37,550 nucleotides of DNA from Frankia canadensis (GCF_900197875.1 NZ_FZMO01000379.1:1-37550); one strand, 5' to 3'. Counted from the stretch's first letter, positions 24,068 through 33,767 are shown. The notes: generated from the letters alone by a model not told the origin. Made by a program: numbers and translations.

Positions 24068-27000
24068 GTGGCCCGCGTCTTCATCAGTCATGCCAGCTCC
24101 GACAGCACGTTCGCGGAGCGGATCCACCGCGAGCTGGCCGATCTAGGGCACCAGGCATTCCTGGCCCGGGACATCCGCAAGGGAATCCGGGTCGGCGATC
24201 TCTGGAAGGACCGTCTGCATCAGGAACTGCGCGCCGCCGACGCGGTCATCTGCGTACTCACCGACGCCTATAACGCGTCCCCCTGGTGCGCGTACGAGAT
24301 CGGCATCGCGCACGAGGTCGGCAGTCTGCTGCTGCCGCTGCGCTCCCAGCCGGGAGTCACCTCCCCGCTGCTGGACGACCGGCAGCACGTCGTCGCCGCG
24401 GTCGACGACGGCTGGATCGGCGATCTGGACGTCGCGCTGCGCCGGGTCGACGCCTCCGGCGGGCTCGGCTGGGCATGGGAGCGCTCGCCGTTTCCCGGCC
24501 TGAGCCCGTTCACCCGGGACATGGCCCGGGTCTTCTACGGCCGTGACGACGAGCTGCGCCGGCTGACCCACCGGCTGCGCGCGCTCAGCGACCGGCGCCT
24601 GCTGCTCGTCGTCGGCGGCTCGGGCTGCGGGAAGTCGTCGCTGGTCGGCGCCGGGCTCGCCGCCCGGCTGGGTGGTGAGGCGGGCTGGCTGGTGGCCGAG
24701 CCGTTCGTGCCGGGCCGCGACCCCGTCCGCAAGCTGGCGCTGGCGCTCGCGAAGGCGGCCGAGACCGCGGGCGCGCCGTGGGACGCGCCCGACGCGCTGC
24801 GGCGGCTGCGCGGGGAACCGAGTTCCCTCGCCACACTCAGCGAACGTCTGCTCGACGCGGTGCCCGGTCCCCCGCGCGACCGGCTGCTGCTCGTCGTCGA
24901 CCAGGGCGAGGAGCTGTTCACCCGCACCGGGCCCGAGGACCGCTCGCACTTCGCCGCGGTGCTCTCCCGCGGGCTCGACGGTCCCATCCGGGTCGTCATC
25001 GCGGTGCGTTCGGAGTTCCAGGACCAGCTGTTCGCCGTGCCCGAGCTGCGCGACGCCCACCTGCACGCGTTCCCGCTGCGCCCGCTCGGGCGCGACATGC
25101 TGCACGTCGTGATCACCGAGCCGGCCCGGGTCGCCGGCCTCGCGGTCGATCCGGAGCTGGTCGGCCGGATGGTCGAGGAGACCGCGGACGGGGAGGCACT
25201 GCCGCTGCTGGCCTTCACCCTGCATGAGCTGGCCCGCGGCCAGACCCGCGGCGGCCGGCTGTCCGAACGGCGCTACGACGAGCTCGGCGGGGTGCGCGGC
25301 GCGCTGGCCCGCCGCGCCGACGCCGTGCTCGACGAGGCGGTCGCCACCTCCCGCCTTCCCCGCGAGGACATCCTCGCGAGCATGACGGAACTCGCCACCC
25401 TGGACGAGGCCGGCCGGCGCACCCGCCGCCGCATCGACCTCGACGAACTGTCCTCGGCCGCGCTACGCACCGCCCTCGGGACCTTCGTCGAGCAACGGCT
25501 GCTGTCCACGGCGAGCGACAGCGGCAGCTTCGGCGGCACGGCCGTGGGCGTCGTCCACGAGGCGCTGCTGACCGCCTGGCTGCCCCTGGACGCGGCGATC
25601 CGCGGGCGGGAGGCGGCGCTGCTGGCAGAGGGCCAGGTCGAGCGGGCGGCCGCCGAATGGGCGCGCGGCGCGGACGGCACCAGCACCGGCACCGGCACCG
25701 ATGGGCCGGCGAACGGCCAGGTAAACGGCCAGGAGGACCACGCGCTGTGGGGCACCGACCGGCTGCGCGCCGCGACGACCATCCTGTGGGGGTCCCACGA
25801 CCGGTTCCGGGCCGGCGCCGAGCCGGCCGTCAACCTCAACCGCCTCGGCCGCCAGTTCCTCGCCGCCTGCAACCAGCGGGCCGAGGACCGGGCCCGCCGG
25901 GACCGGGCTCGGCGCCGGCGCATCACCATCGGGCTGTCCCTGCTGCTCGCGCTGGCCGTCCTCGGCGGCGTTACGACCTACTGGCAGGCCGACCGGGCCC
26001 GGGCCGCGCAGCAGGCCGCCGAGGACGCGCAGCGAGCCGCGATCTCCCGCGCGCTGCTGACGTCCGCCGACGGCGTCCGCGACACCGACCCGACGCTGGC
26101 ACTGCGCCTGGGCATCGCCGCCGCGGCGATCGGGCCGCACGCGGCGGGCGGCCAGCCGGACCCGGCGAGCCGGGCGAACCTGCTGCAGAGCCTCGCCACC
26201 GACCCCGCCGGGCTCGCCAGTCGCGGCGATCCGGTCACCGCCGTGGCCTTCTCCCCACGCTCCGATCTGCTGGCCGCCGGCGGGGCGGACGCGTCGGTCC
26301 AGCTATGGACGGTCGTCCGGGGCCAGACCGTCGCGCTCGGCCCGCCGCTCACCGGGCTGCGCGGCCCCGTCGACACGGTCGCGTTCACCGACGGCGGCCG
26401 CACCCTGACCGCCACCGACACCGGCGGCCATCGCCAGGCGTGGGACATCGGCACCCGCACACGTCCTCGCCCCCTCGGCATCACCGGCACGTCCAACACC
26501 GGCACGTCCAACACCGGCACGTCCAGCACCGGCACGAGTCTCGGCGACCCGCGGGTGGCCCGGGTCGGGCAGCCCGGATCGCCGGTGACGATCGAGGCCG
26601 ACGGGCGGGACCTGCGCGCCGGCCGCGCCCAGGAGAACGGCCAGTCCGGCGTCATCGACGTCACCGCGGTCGGAGATGACGGCGGCCGCCGGCCGCTCGG
26701 TCAGATCCGGACCGACACCGGGTCGGTGCGGGCGTTGGCCTTCTCCCCCGACGGCAGCATCCTGGCCAGCGCCGACTCCGGCGACGGCGTGCGCCTGTGG
26801 CACGCGGTACCCGCCGGTGGCGCCTGCCCCGCGGGCGCCGCACCCGCGACCCCGACATCGGTACCGACACCGGGCTCGCCGGCGTCGGAGCCGTCGGCGT
26901 CGGACCCGGTGACGTCGGACCCGGTGAGATCGGGCCCGGTGACGTCGGGCGGGATCTGCCCCGTCGGCGAGCCGCTGCGGGGCCATCGCCGCTCGGTGCT

Positions 27001-27208
27001 GTCCCTGGCGTTCTCCCCGGACGGCACGCTGCTGGCCTCCGGCGCCTATGACGGCAGCATCCGCCTGTGGAGCCTCGATCCGGTCGCGGACTTTCTCACG
27101 GGCGGCATCGTCGCGCGGGCCTGCCGGGTCGCCGGCGGCGGCCTCGACGCCTCGTCCTGGCAGTTCTACGTTCGTGGCCTGCCCTTCCAGCGGACGTGCC
27201 CGCGGTGA
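24068..27208 (+). CDS. TIR-STAND NTPase-transmembrane-WD40 protein (putative defence/signalling)
   Basis: 1046 residues from GTG 24068, with GGGGA-rich sequence upstream. Residues 1-120 are a TIR domain: [19 protein letters not shown] at the start and the catalytic Glu77 in [11 protein letters not shown], so NAD+ cleavage is expected of it. Residues ~150-500 are a STAND-type (nSTAND1) NTPase: [11 protein letters not shown], the P-loop GGSGCGKSS (183-191, Lys189) and Walker [13 protein letters not shown] (Asp278). A membrane helix follows at ~619-641 ([20 protein letters not shown]). About four WD40-like blades complete it (from ~720, the last near 977: [20 protein letters not shown]). Three low-complexity inserts interrupt linker regions. 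The architecture is that of NLR-like immune proteins: sensor propeller, NTPase switch, TIR effector. Here the effector is N-terminal and the chain is membrane-bound. Confidence 0.9.
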   Translation: MARVFISHASSDSTFAERIHRELADLGHQAFLARDIRKGIRVGDLWKDRLHQELRAADAVICVLTDAYNASPWCAYEIGIAHEVGSLLLPLRSQPGVTSPLLDDRQHVVAAVDDGWIGDLDVALRRVDASGGLGWAWERSPFPGLSPFTRDMARVFYGRDDELRRLTHRLRALSDRRLLLVVGGSGCGKSSLVGAGLAARLGGEAGWLVAEPFVPGRDPVRKLALALAKAAETAGAPWDAPDALRRLRGEPSSLATLSERLLDAVPGPPRDRLLLVVDQGEELFTRTGPEDRSHFAAVLSRGLDGPIRVVIAVRSEFQDQLFAVPELRDAHLHAFPLRPLGRDMLHVVITEPARVAGLAVDPELVGRMVEETADGEALPLLAFTLHELARGQTRGGRLSERRYDELGGVRGALARRADAVLDEAVATSRLPREDILASMTELATLDEAGRRTRRRIDLDELSSAALRTALGTFVEQRLLSTASDSGSFGGTAVGVVHEALLTAWLPLDAAIRGREAALLAEGQVERAAAEWARGADGTSTGTGTDGPANGQVNGQEDHALWGTDRLRAATTILWGSHDRFRAGAEPAVNLNRLGRQFLAACNQRAEDRARRDRARRRRITIGLSLLLALAVLGGVTTYWQADRARAAQQAAEDAQRAAISRALLTSADGVRDTDPTLALRLGIAAAAIGPHAAGGQPDPASRANLLQSLATDPAGLASRGDPVTAVAFSPRSDLLAAGGADASVQLWTVVRGQTVALGPPLTGLRGPVDTVAFTDGGRTLTATDTGGHRQAWDIGTRTRPRPLGITGTSNTGTSNTGTSSTGTSLGDPRVARVGQPGSPVTIEADGRDLRAGRAQENGQSGVIDVTAVGDDGGRRPLGQIRTDTGSVRALAFSPDGSILASADSGDGVRLWHAVPAGGACPAGAAPATPTSVPTPGSPASEPSASDPVTSDPVRSGPVTSGGICPVGEPLRGHRRSVLSLAFSPDGTLLASGAYDGSIRLWSLDPVADFLTGGIVARACRVAGGGLDASSWQFYVRGLPFQRTCPR
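26481..26535. repeat. 15-bp tandem repeat in the propeller region
   Basis: Four near-identical copies of ACCGGCACGTCCAAC encode NTGTS repeats between two WD40-like blades. A second family, encoding (S)DPVTS, lies at about 26904-26955. Both keep the frame. Confidence 0.8.
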
Positions 27209-27268
27209 TCGGCGATCGGTGCCGCGCGATGCTTCCCGTCGGGCCTGCGCGGGCGGACCATCTTTAAC

Positions 27269-27931
27269 ATGGCGTTGACATACGGCGTTCCCGCCCGCTT
27301 CGAGATACCGACGGTCATCACCTCCCGGCTGGTCCTGCGCGGCTGGCGGCCCGCGGACCTGCGCCCCTACGCGGCCATGAACGCCGATCCGCAGACCATG
27401 CGCTACCTGGACGGACCCATCGGCGCGGCCGCGACGGAACGCCTGATCACGCATCTCATCGGCATGTGGGCGCTACGCGGGCACGGCATGTGGGCGGTGG
27501 AGGAACGGGGCAGTGGCGAGTTCCTGGGCCGCGCCGGCGCCTACGTCGGGGAGGGCTGGCCGGGGATCGAGGTGGCCGTGTCGATCCGCCGTGACCACTG
27601 GGGGCACGGCCTGGGCACCGAGGCGGTCCGCGCGTCGCTCGCCTTCGGCTTCGAGCGGCTGGGGGTGGACGAGCTGATCACCACCACCCATCGCGACAAC
27701 GCCGGGATGAACGCGATCGCCCACCGGCTCGGAATGACGTTCCGCGGCGTCGCGGACGTCGGGCCCTGGCGGGCCAGCAACGTCTACGCGATCAGCCGCG
27801 CCGAGTGGTACGCCCGCGCCCGGGCGTCCGCACCATCCCTGCCCTCCTTATCCCGCGCCTGGACCGCCACGCTGTCCCCCGGCCGGGCAGCCGCGTCCCC
27901 TTCACCGGCCGTCCGGGAGCCGCGCCCCTGA
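27269..27931 (+). CDS. GNAT acetyltransferase (RimJ/RimL type), copy A
   Basis: 220 residues from ATG 27269, 60 bases after the TIR gene. TSRLVLRGWRPADLRPYAAM starts the fold; the acetyl-CoA site is RRDHWGHGLGTEAVRASLAF (R/Q-x-x-G-x-G/A pattern as WGHGLGTE), then NAGMNAIAHRLGMTF. It probably acetylates an N-terminal or side-chain amine; the substrate is unknown. The last ~35 residues are a Pro/Ala/Ser-rich tail outside the fold. A closely related gene is at 35650-36249. Proximity to the TIR gene makes co-transcription possible but no link of function can be shown. Confidence 0.88.
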   Translation: MALTYGVPARFEIPTVITSRLVLRGWRPADLRPYAAMNADPQTMRYLDGPIGAAATERLITHLIGMWALRGHGMWAVEERGSGEFLGRAGAYVGEGWPGIEVAVSIRRDHWGHGLGTEAVRASLAFGFERLGVDELITTTHRDNAGMNAIAHRLGMTFRGVADVGPWRASNVYAISRAEWYARARASAPSLPSLSRAWTATLSPGRAAASPSPAVREPRP

Positions 27932-28091
27932 TCGCCCGGCCCGGCCCGCCCAGCCCGGACCCGACTCGGCTCGGCTCGGCTCAGGTCGTCACGGCCGCTT
28001 CCCGCCCGGCGGCGGCGACCGCCCGCCAGAAATCGTCCGGCCCGTCCTGCGGGCCCGTCACCCGGCGGCCGCGCGCATCCAGGTCAGCGCG

Positions 28092-28982
28092 TTACCAGGG
28101 CAGGTTGAGCTCGAACGGGACGTCGGCGAGGCGCCCGGCCCGCTCCTGCAGCTCCGCGACGGTCCAGCGGTGGTCGGTCTCGATCCCGTCGATGAGGGCC
28201 CAGGGCTGGAACAGCTGGACGCTGCCGCCGTGGACGAAGAACGACCGGCCCCGCAGCGGGCAGTCCGCCGTCGCCAGGTAGGCGACGAACGGCGCGATGT
28301 TCGCCGGGTCGTCCGGATCGAAGCCGAACTCGTCCGGCTTCGCCTCGCCGGACAGGCTCTCGGTGAGCCGCGTGCGCGCCGCCGGGGCGATCGCGTTCAG
28401 GCGGACGCCGAAACGGTCGAGCTCCAGCTGGGCGATGTGGGTCAGCGAGGCGATGCCCGACTTGGCGGCGCCGTAGTTCGTCTGCCCGAAGTTGCCGAAC
28501 AGGCCGGACGTCGAGGACGTGTTGATCACCGCGGGCCGCAGCTCGCGGCCGGCCTTCGCCGCGTCCCGCCAGTAGCGGGCGGCCGCGCGCAGCGGCATGA
28601 AGTGGCCGCGCAGGTGCACGCGGATGACGGCGTCCCACTCCTCGTCGGACATGTTGACCAGCTGCCGGTCGCGCAGGATGCCGGCGTTGTTGACCAGGAC
28701 GTGCAGGTCGCCGAACGTGTCCAGCGCGGTCCGCACGAGCCGCTCGGCGCCGTCGGCGTCGGTCACGTCGTCGCCGTTCGCGACCGCCTCGCCGCCGGCC
28801 GCGCGGATCTCCTCGACCACCTGCTGGGCCGGGCCGGCGTCGGCGCCCGTGCCGTCGGGGGCGCCACCGAGGTCGTTGACCACGACCCGGGCGCCCTCCT
28901 GGGCGAACAGCAGCGCGTGCTCCCGTCCGATCCCGCGACCCGCCCCGGTGATGACGGCGACCCGCCCGTCCAGTGCGCCCAT
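28092..28982 (-). CDS. SDR oxidoreductase (3-hydroxyacyl-CoA dehydrogenase-like)
   Basis: 296 residues from ATG 28982, with GAGGAG eight bases upstream. Classical SDR with TGAGRGIGREHALLFAQEGA, VNDLGG, NNAGI, the catalytic Ser in INTSSTSGLFGN, and TNYGAAKSG with Tyr-x-x-x-Lys. The motif 'ARVVVNDLGGAPDGTGADAG' and the length match the family of dehydrogenases that act on CoA-bound chains, as in peroxisomal multifunctional enzymes and steroid side-chain degradation. The next genes (DUF35, thiolase) are divergent from it and fit one pathway: dehydrogenation then thiolysis. Confidence 0.88.
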   Translation of the reverse strand: MGALDGRVAVITGAGRGIGREHALLFAQEGARVVVNDLGGAPDGTGADAGPAQQVVEEIRAAGGEAVANGDDVTDADGAERLVRTALDTFGDLHVLVNNAGILRDRQLVNMSDEEWDAVIRVHLRGHFMPLRAAARYWRDAAKAGRELRPAVINTSSTSGLFGNFGQTNYGAAKSGIASLTHIAQLELDRFGVRLNAIAPAARTRLTESLSGEAKPDEFGFDPDDPANIAPFVAYLATADCPLRGRSFFVHGGSVQLFQPWALIDGIETDHRWTVAELQERAGRLADVPFELNLPW

Positions 28983-29263
28983 CGCCCGCTCCTCCTCGCC
29001 CGATCCCTCCAGCCTCAATAACAGAGCGCTCTCACCGGCCGCAAGGACTGGTCACGGCCGGCGCGGACCGCTGACGGCCTGCCCCATCCGCATCGAATGC
29101 GCCTCGACCGGGCTTGTGAATACGATCCGGGCCTACGGAGCAGGCACTTTCCCCACCCCCAGGCGGGGGGCCGGTACCTCGACACCAGCCGGAACACCAG
29201 CCGGCGCGCGGGGTGCGTGGGCGGGCGCCGCACGCGCCCCGGTTCGATCTGGAGGACGGACAC

Positions 29264-29668
29264 GTGAGCAAGCAGGTACCCCTCGTCGACTATCTGGTGC
29301 TCGACGGTCCCGACGGCTCCGCGCATCTCGCCGCGCAGGAGTGCGTCAGCTGTCAGGCCCACTTCTTCGACCACCGCATCGCCTGCGCGTCCTGCGAGGG
29401 CGAGGAGTTCCGCACCGTGGACGTGCCGACCGAGGGCGAGCTGCGCACGTTCACGATCGTCAGCTTCGCGGCTCCCGGTATCGCCGTGCCGTTCGTGGCC
29501 GCCGTCGTCGACTGCGGCGGCACCAGCGTGCGCGCCAACATCGTGAACACGCCGCCCGATCCGGAGCACGTGCGCCTCGGGATGAAGGTGCGGCTGGCGC
29601 TGACCACGGTGGGCACGGACGCCGCGGGCGTGGAGGCGGTCGGCTTCGGCTTCGAGCCCGTCGCCTGA
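29264..29668 (+). CDS. DUF35-type zinc-ribbon/OB-fold acyl-CoA-associated protein
   Basis: 134 residues from GTG 29264, with GGAGG seven bases upstream. The N-terminal rubredoxin-like zinc ribbon has C27-x2-C30 and C41-x2-C44 (QECVSCQAHFFDHRIACASC). The OB-fold follows (ELRTFTIVSFAAPGIAVPFV). DUF35 proteins associate with thiolases and hydratase-type enzymes and are needed for their activity in lipid and sterol side-chain degradation. It is 62 bases upstream of the thiolase on the same strand, the usual partner arrangement. Confidence 0.88.
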   Translation: MSKQVPLVDYLVLDGPDGSAHLAAQECVSCQAHFFDHRIACASCEGEEFRTVDVPTEGELRTFTIVSFAAPGIAVPFVAAVVDCGGTSVRANIVNTPPDPEHVRLGMKVRLALTTVGTDAAGVEAVGFGFEPVA

Positions 29669-29730
29669 TTCCGCCAGGCAGTCGGTACCCCACCGGATCA
29701 GGCACGGTTCAGGCGAGACAGGAGACGTCC

Positions 29731-30933
29731 ATGACGGACAATGTGTGGATCCTCGGTATCCACATGACCAAGTTTGGTAAGCACAAGACGCTCGACACGC
29801 TCGACCTCGGCGCCCAGGCCGCCCGCGGCGCGCTGCGCGACGCCGGCCTCACCATGCGTGACGTCGGCGTGCTGGGCGCCGGCAACCTGATCGGCAACGC
29901 CGCCGGTTTCGGCCAGGAGCTGCAGAAGCAGATCGGCCAGACGGGCATCCCGGTGTTCAACGTGGCGAACGCCTGTGCCACGGGAGCCACCGCGCTGCGG
30001 GTGGCCATCATGGCGATCAAGGCCGGCGAGACCGATGTCGGCATGGCCGTCGGTGTGGAGAAGCTCTCGGGAGCGGGCCTGCTCGGCGGCAACACCCGTG
30101 CCGCCGACGCGGACACCTGGACCCCCGAGGGCCGCCAGGGCGCCGTCGCCCCGCTCGACGGCCGCATCGGCACCGAGACGATGCCGGGCGTGTTCGCGCA
30201 GGTCGGCATGGAGTACGGCCACCGCTACGGCGGCACCAGCTTCGAGCTGTTCGCGCGGATCTCGGAGAAGAACCACGCCCACTCGACGCTGAACCCGCTG
30301 GCCTCGTACCAGAAGCGGTTCACCCTCGACCAGATCATGAACGACGTCATGGTCTCCTACCCGAACACGCGGGCGATGTGCTCCGCGAACTGCGACGGTG
30401 GCGCGGCGGCCGTGGTCGTCAGCGAGCGGTACCTGCGCACGCTGTCCCCCGAGCAGCAGCGCCGGGCCGTCAAGATCAGCGCCTCGGTGCTGACCAGCGA
30501 CCCGTGGCAGGAGGCCTGCCAGGTCCTGCCGGACGTGAACACGCTCACCCGGCGGGCGGCCGAGCAGGCCTACGAGGCCGCCGGCGTCGGCCCGGAGGAC
30601 CTCGACCTCGTCGAGCTGCACGACTGCTTCGCCACCGCGGAGCTGGTGCACTACGACAACCTCAAGCTGTGCGAGCCGGGCAACGCGGTCGACTTCTTCA
30701 ACTCCGGTGCCACCTGGCGGGACGGCAGCACGCCCGTCAACGTCTCCGGCGGTCTGGAGTCGAAGGGCCACCCGGTGTCCGCGACCGGAATCGCGAACAT
30801 CTGGGAGGTCGCCACCCACCTGCGCGGTGAGGCCGGCGACCGCCAGATCGAGGGTGCCCGGGTCGGCCTCGCGCACGTCATCGGCATCGGCAGCGCGTGT
30901 GGTGTGCACATCCTGGAGAAGGCCGCGGCCTGA
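29731..30933 (+). CDS. Acetyl-CoA acetyltransferase/SCP2-type thiolase
   Basis: 400 residues from ATG 29731, with AGGAGA upstream. It cleaves a 3-ketoacyl-CoA with CoA in a beta-oxidation-type pathway. The nucleophile is Cys82 in VANACATGATALRVA; further active-site motifs are DLVELHDCFATAE, GGLESKGHPVSATG and the terminal IGIGSACGVHILE. The sequence is of the SCP2 type (VFAQVGMEYGHRYG, ANCDGGAAAVVVSE), which usually works with a DUF35 partner; that gene stands directly in front. Steroid or branched-chain substrates are typical, but the substrate here cannot be told. Confidence 0.92.
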   Translation: MTDNVWILGIHMTKFGKHKTLDTLDLGAQAARGALRDAGLTMRDVGVLGAGNLIGNAAGFGQELQKQIGQTGIPVFNVANACATGATALRVAIMAIKAGETDVGMAVGVEKLSGAGLLGGNTRAADADTWTPEGRQGAVAPLDGRIGTETMPGVFAQVGMEYGHRYGGTSFELFARISEKNHAHSTLNPLASYQKRFTLDQIMNDVMVSYPNTRAMCSANCDGGAAAVVVSERYLRTLSPEQQRRAVKISASVLTSDPWQEACQVLPDVNTLTRRAAEQAYEAAGVGPEDLDLVELHDCFATAELVHYDNLKLCEPGNAVDFFNSGATWRDGSTPVNVSGGLESKGHPVSATGIANIWEVATHLRGEAGDRQIEGARVGLAHVIGIGSACGVHILEKAAA

Positions 30934-31002
30934 CTGCGTCCCGCACCGACACCGGGGGGCGCGGGCCGGCCATCGCCGGCTCCCGCCTCCCGGTGGCCCA
31001 GC

Positions 31003-31767
31003 CTAGGGGAAGAGCAGCCGACCGCCGTCAAGCATGAGCGTGGCGCCGGTCAGGTACCGGAAGTCGTCGCCGACGAGCGCGGCGACGGCGTTCGCGATGT
31101 CCGCGGACTCGTCGCCCATCCGGCCGAGCGGCACGGTCTTCAGCATCGCCCGGTACGCCTCGGGATGGGATTCCTGGAACTCGAGGCCCGCGGGGGTGAG
31201 CGCCGCCGGGCAGATGACGTTGACCCGGATGTTGTCGCGGCCCCACTCGCGCGCCGCGACCCGGCTCAGGCCGCGGATCGCCTCCTTCGTCATCACGTAC
31301 GGGCCGAACCCGACGTCGCCGATGATCGCCGTCGACGAGCCGAAGTTCACGACGCAGCCGCCGCCGCGCTGCTTCATCACGGGATGGCAGGCCTGCATCG
31401 CGTAGAGCGTGCCGCGCGCCCCACTGCCGAAGTAGAGGTCGAACGTCTCGTCGTCGAGTGCGGTCAGGCGCGCGGGCGGGGCGGTGGCCTGCGCGTTGTT
31501 GACGAGGATGTCCACGCCGCCGAACGCGTCGACGGCGACGGCGACGGTCGCGTCGACGTCCGCCCGCCGGGCCACGTCGGCGGCGACCGCGACGGCCCGG
31601 GTGCCGCGCGTGGCGAGCTCCGCGACCACCGGGTCGAGCTTGGCCTTCGTACGCCCGTTGATGACGATGTTGGCGCCGCGATCGCCGAGCGCCAGCGCGA
31701 TGGCTCGCCCGAGGCCCTGGCCAGCGCCGGTGACGATCGCCGTCCGGCCCTGCAGCTGCGTCCCCAC
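31003..31767 (-). CDS. SDR oxidoreductase
   Basis: 254 residues from GTG 31767, with GGAGG five bases upstream; the frame is open further but no better start is seen. Classical SDR with TGAGQGLGRAIALALGDRGA, NGRTKAKL, NNAQA, the catalytic Ser in VVNFGSSTAIIGD and GPYVMTKEAI with Tyr-x-x-x-Lys. The C-terminal end has GATLMLDGG. It resembles 3-oxoacyl-reductase-like enzymes. It faces the thiolase gene convergently, and probably belongs to the same lipid-metabolic neighbourhood. Confidence 0.9.
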   Translation of the reverse strand: MGTQLQGRTAIVTGAGQGLGRAIALALGDRGANIVINGRTKAKLDPVVAELATRGTRAVAVAADVARRADVDATVAVAVDAFGGVDILVNNAQATAPPARLTALDDETFDLYFGSGARGTLYAMQACHPVMKQRGGGCVVNFGSSTAIIGDVGFGPYVMTKEAIRGLSRVAAREWGRDNIRVNVICPAALTPAGLEFQESHPEAYRAMLKTVPLGRMGDESADIANAVAALVGDDFRYLTGATLMLDGGRLLFP

Positions 31768-31957
31768 CGTGCCTCCGCTCCACCGCCCGAATCGGTCGCC
31801 AGGGTGGAAGCTATCGCCGGAGTCGTTCCAGTCGCCAACGATGCCGAATCCCCTCGACAGGGTCCATGCGCTCCTCAGCAGGGTCCATGCGCTCCGAACA
31901 CCAGGGCATATGTGCGGAACAGTGTCCTTATTGCTGGAGGGTGGTAGCGTCCGAAGG

Positions 31958-32812
31958 GTGTCGCGGCCCACGGACCCGGGGATCTCCTTCCTGGGTGATG
32001 CGGACGATCCGGCGTCCGCCGGGCTGCCGAGCCATCTTCGCTACGGCGGAGGGCCGCGTCTCACGCCTGATCCGCGGCCGTCCTGGGCCCCACTGGCCGC
32101 CCTCGGGTGGCGCCCGTCCATGGCCGACGTGCGTCGTGGATTCGCCGCGGTCCCGCCCGGCCGGCCCGCGGCACCGGTCGTAGCCGCCAGCCGGCGCTCG
32201 GCCATCGTCCTGCTCGTGCACCCGGGCTCCCCGGTCGCCAGCGGCACCGCAACGGCCGGTGCCGACGCGGCCGGCTCCCCCGCGGACGACGCCGGTGCGG
32301 TCGCCTGCCCCGTGGACGGTGGCCGGGCGGACGACGCCCACGTCGTGCTGATCGAGCGGTCGCGGACCGCCGGGACACACCGGGGTGACATCGCGTTCCC
32401 GGGCGGCGTCCTGCAGCCCGGGGAGGAGCCGGTCGACGGCGCCCTGCGGGAGGTGTGGGAGGAGATCGGCGTGCCCGCCGCGGACGTGGAGGTCATCGGG
32501 TCACTCGACATGGTCGCCACCCAGTCGGGATTCGTGATCGCACCGTTCGTCGGCCTGCTGCCGGCGCGGCCCGCGCTCCTGATCGACCGCGCGGAACTGG
32601 AGCGGGCGTTCAGCGTCCCGCTCGCGGATCTGGCGCGTGAGGACGCGCACTGGTACGAGGCACTGATGGGAAACGTGCGCCTGGCGCAGCCGTTCTTCAC
32701 CGTCGGCGGCGACGCCGTCGGCTGGGGTACCACCGGCTCGCTGCTGGTCAGACTGCTCACGGCCGCCGCGGCCGGACATCGCGCGGCCGGACTTCGCGGG
32801 GAGGAATCTTGA
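31958..32812 (+). CDS. Nudix hydrolase, CoA-pyrophosphatase-like
   Basis: 284 residues from GTG 31958 (start tentative; GGAGGG lies 16 bases upstream). The Nudix box is complete (GVLQPGEEPVDGALREVWEE then IGV) and is preceded by THRGDIAFPGG, the mark of the NudL/CoA-diphosphatase subgroup, which cleaves CoA or acyl-CoA to phosphopantetheine and 3',5'-ADP. The N-terminal ~80 residues are variable, and a ~30-residue Ala/Gly/Asp-rich insert lies between the first strand and the ERSRTAG segment. Its neighbours in fatty acid metabolism suit a CoA-housekeeping role. It overlaps the next gene by four bases. Confidence 0.85.
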   Translation: MSRPTDPGISFLGDADDPASAGLPSHLRYGGGPRLTPDPRPSWAPLAALGWRPSMADVRRGFAAVPPGRPAAPVVAASRRSAIVLLVHPGSPVASGTATAGADAAGSPADDAGAVACPVDGGRADDAHVVLIERSRTAGTHRGDIAFPGGVLQPGEEPVDGALREVWEEIGVPAADVEVIGSLDMVATQSGFVIAPFVGLLPARPALLIDRAELERAFSVPLADLAREDAHWYEALMGNVRLAQPFFTVGGDAVGWGTTGSLLVRLLTAAAAGHRAAGLRGEES

Positions 32813-33708
32813 CCAGGTACGAGGACGACGAGTTCGCCCTGCTGCGGGAGAACGCCGACGAGGCCGGCATCCCCTGGGGTGGGCAGCCGACCGTGCGCCG
32901 GGTGTCGACGGATGTCGGCGGCGGCCAGAAGGCCAGCGCGCTGCTGTGGGGCGACGAGCCGCCGAAGGTCGTCTTCCTGCACGGCGGCGCCCAGAACGCG
33001 CACACCTGGGACACGGTCATCCTCGCTCTCGGGCTGCCGGCGCTCGCCGTCGACCTGCCCGGTCACGGCCACTCCGACTGGCGCGCCGACCGCGACTACA
33101 TGGCCTGGCGGGCCGCCGAGGCGGTCGATCCCGTGCTGCGCGCGTGGGCGCCGGTGGCCGACGCGGTGGTCGGCATGTCGCTCGGTGGCCTGACCACGAT
33201 CCGGCTGACGGCGATCGCCCCCGATCTCGTCCGCCGCGGCGTGATCGTTGATGTGACGCCGTCCGTCGGCCTGCGCCAGCCGTCGATGACCCGGGCCGAG
33301 CGCGGCACGACCGCCCTGGTCGAGGGCCCGGCCAGCTTCGCCACCTTCGAGGAGATCGTCAAGCTCACCGCCGCCGCGGCGCCGCATCGCCCGCTGTCGA
33401 ACATCCGCCGCGGCGTCCTGCACAACACCCGCCGGCGGCCGGACGGCCGCTGGGAGTGGCGCTACGACCGGCTCTCGGGCGGCGACGGGTTCGCCACGCT
33501 GTGGGAGGACGTCTCCGCCGCGAAGGTTCCGCTGACACTGGTCCGTGGCGGGGCGTCGATCTTCACCGCCGACGAGGACGCCGAGGAGTTCGTCCGCCGC
33601 AGCCCGTCGGCCCAGGTCCACGTCGTCCCCGGCGCCGGCCACTCGGTCCAGAGCGACTCTCCCCTGCCGCTGGCCGCCATCATCCGCGAGGCCCTGGCCC
33701 GTTCCTGA
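32809..33708 (+). CDS. Alpha/beta hydrolase
   Basis: 299 residues from a TTG start at 32809, with GAGGA upstream; it overlaps the Nudix stop by four bases (TTGA), so translation is coupled. All core elements are there: the oxyanion strand VVFLHGGAQNAHTWD, AVDLPGHGHSDW, the nucleophile elbow VVGMSLGGLTTIRL with Ser, and the catalytic His in VPGAGHSVQSD. A cap region (residues ~160-220) precedes VPLTLVRGG. It could be an esterase, thioesterase or C-C hydrolase; the pairing with a CoA-type Nudix enzyme favours acyl chemistry, as inference. Confidence 0.88.
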   Translation: MTRYEDDEFALLRENADEAGIPWGGQPTVRRVSTDVGGGQKASALLWGDEPPKVVFLHGGAQNAHTWDTVILALGLPALAVDLPGHGHSDWRADRDYMAWRAAEAVDPVLRAWAPVADAVVGMSLGGLTTIRLTAIAPDLVRRGVIVDVTPSVGLRQPSMTRAERGTTALVEGPASFATFEEIVKLTAAAAPHRPLSNIRRGVLHNTRRRPDGRWEWRYDRLSGGDGFATLWEDVSAAKVPLTLVRGGASIFTADEDAEEFVRRSPSAQVHVVPGAGHSVQSDSPLPLAAIIREALARS

Positions 33709-33724
33709 CCGACCGCCACGCCCG

Positions 33725-33766
33725 CTCGCGCGTTCCCGCCGGGTCCGGTGCGCGGGCGGGCGCGAG
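33725..33766. terminator. Hairpin between convergent genes
   Basis: CTCGCG/CGCGAG and CCCGCC/GGCGGG form a GC-rich stem with a small bulge, between the hydrolase stop and the convergent gene's stop. It could act on both strands. Confidence 0.4.
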
Positions 33767-33767
33767 G

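Noticed and set aside
28597-29730. In-frame upstream extension of the thiolase by 378 codons
   Set aside because: The ATG at 29731 has a proper ribosome binding site and matches the family's N-terminus; the extension runs across other genes.
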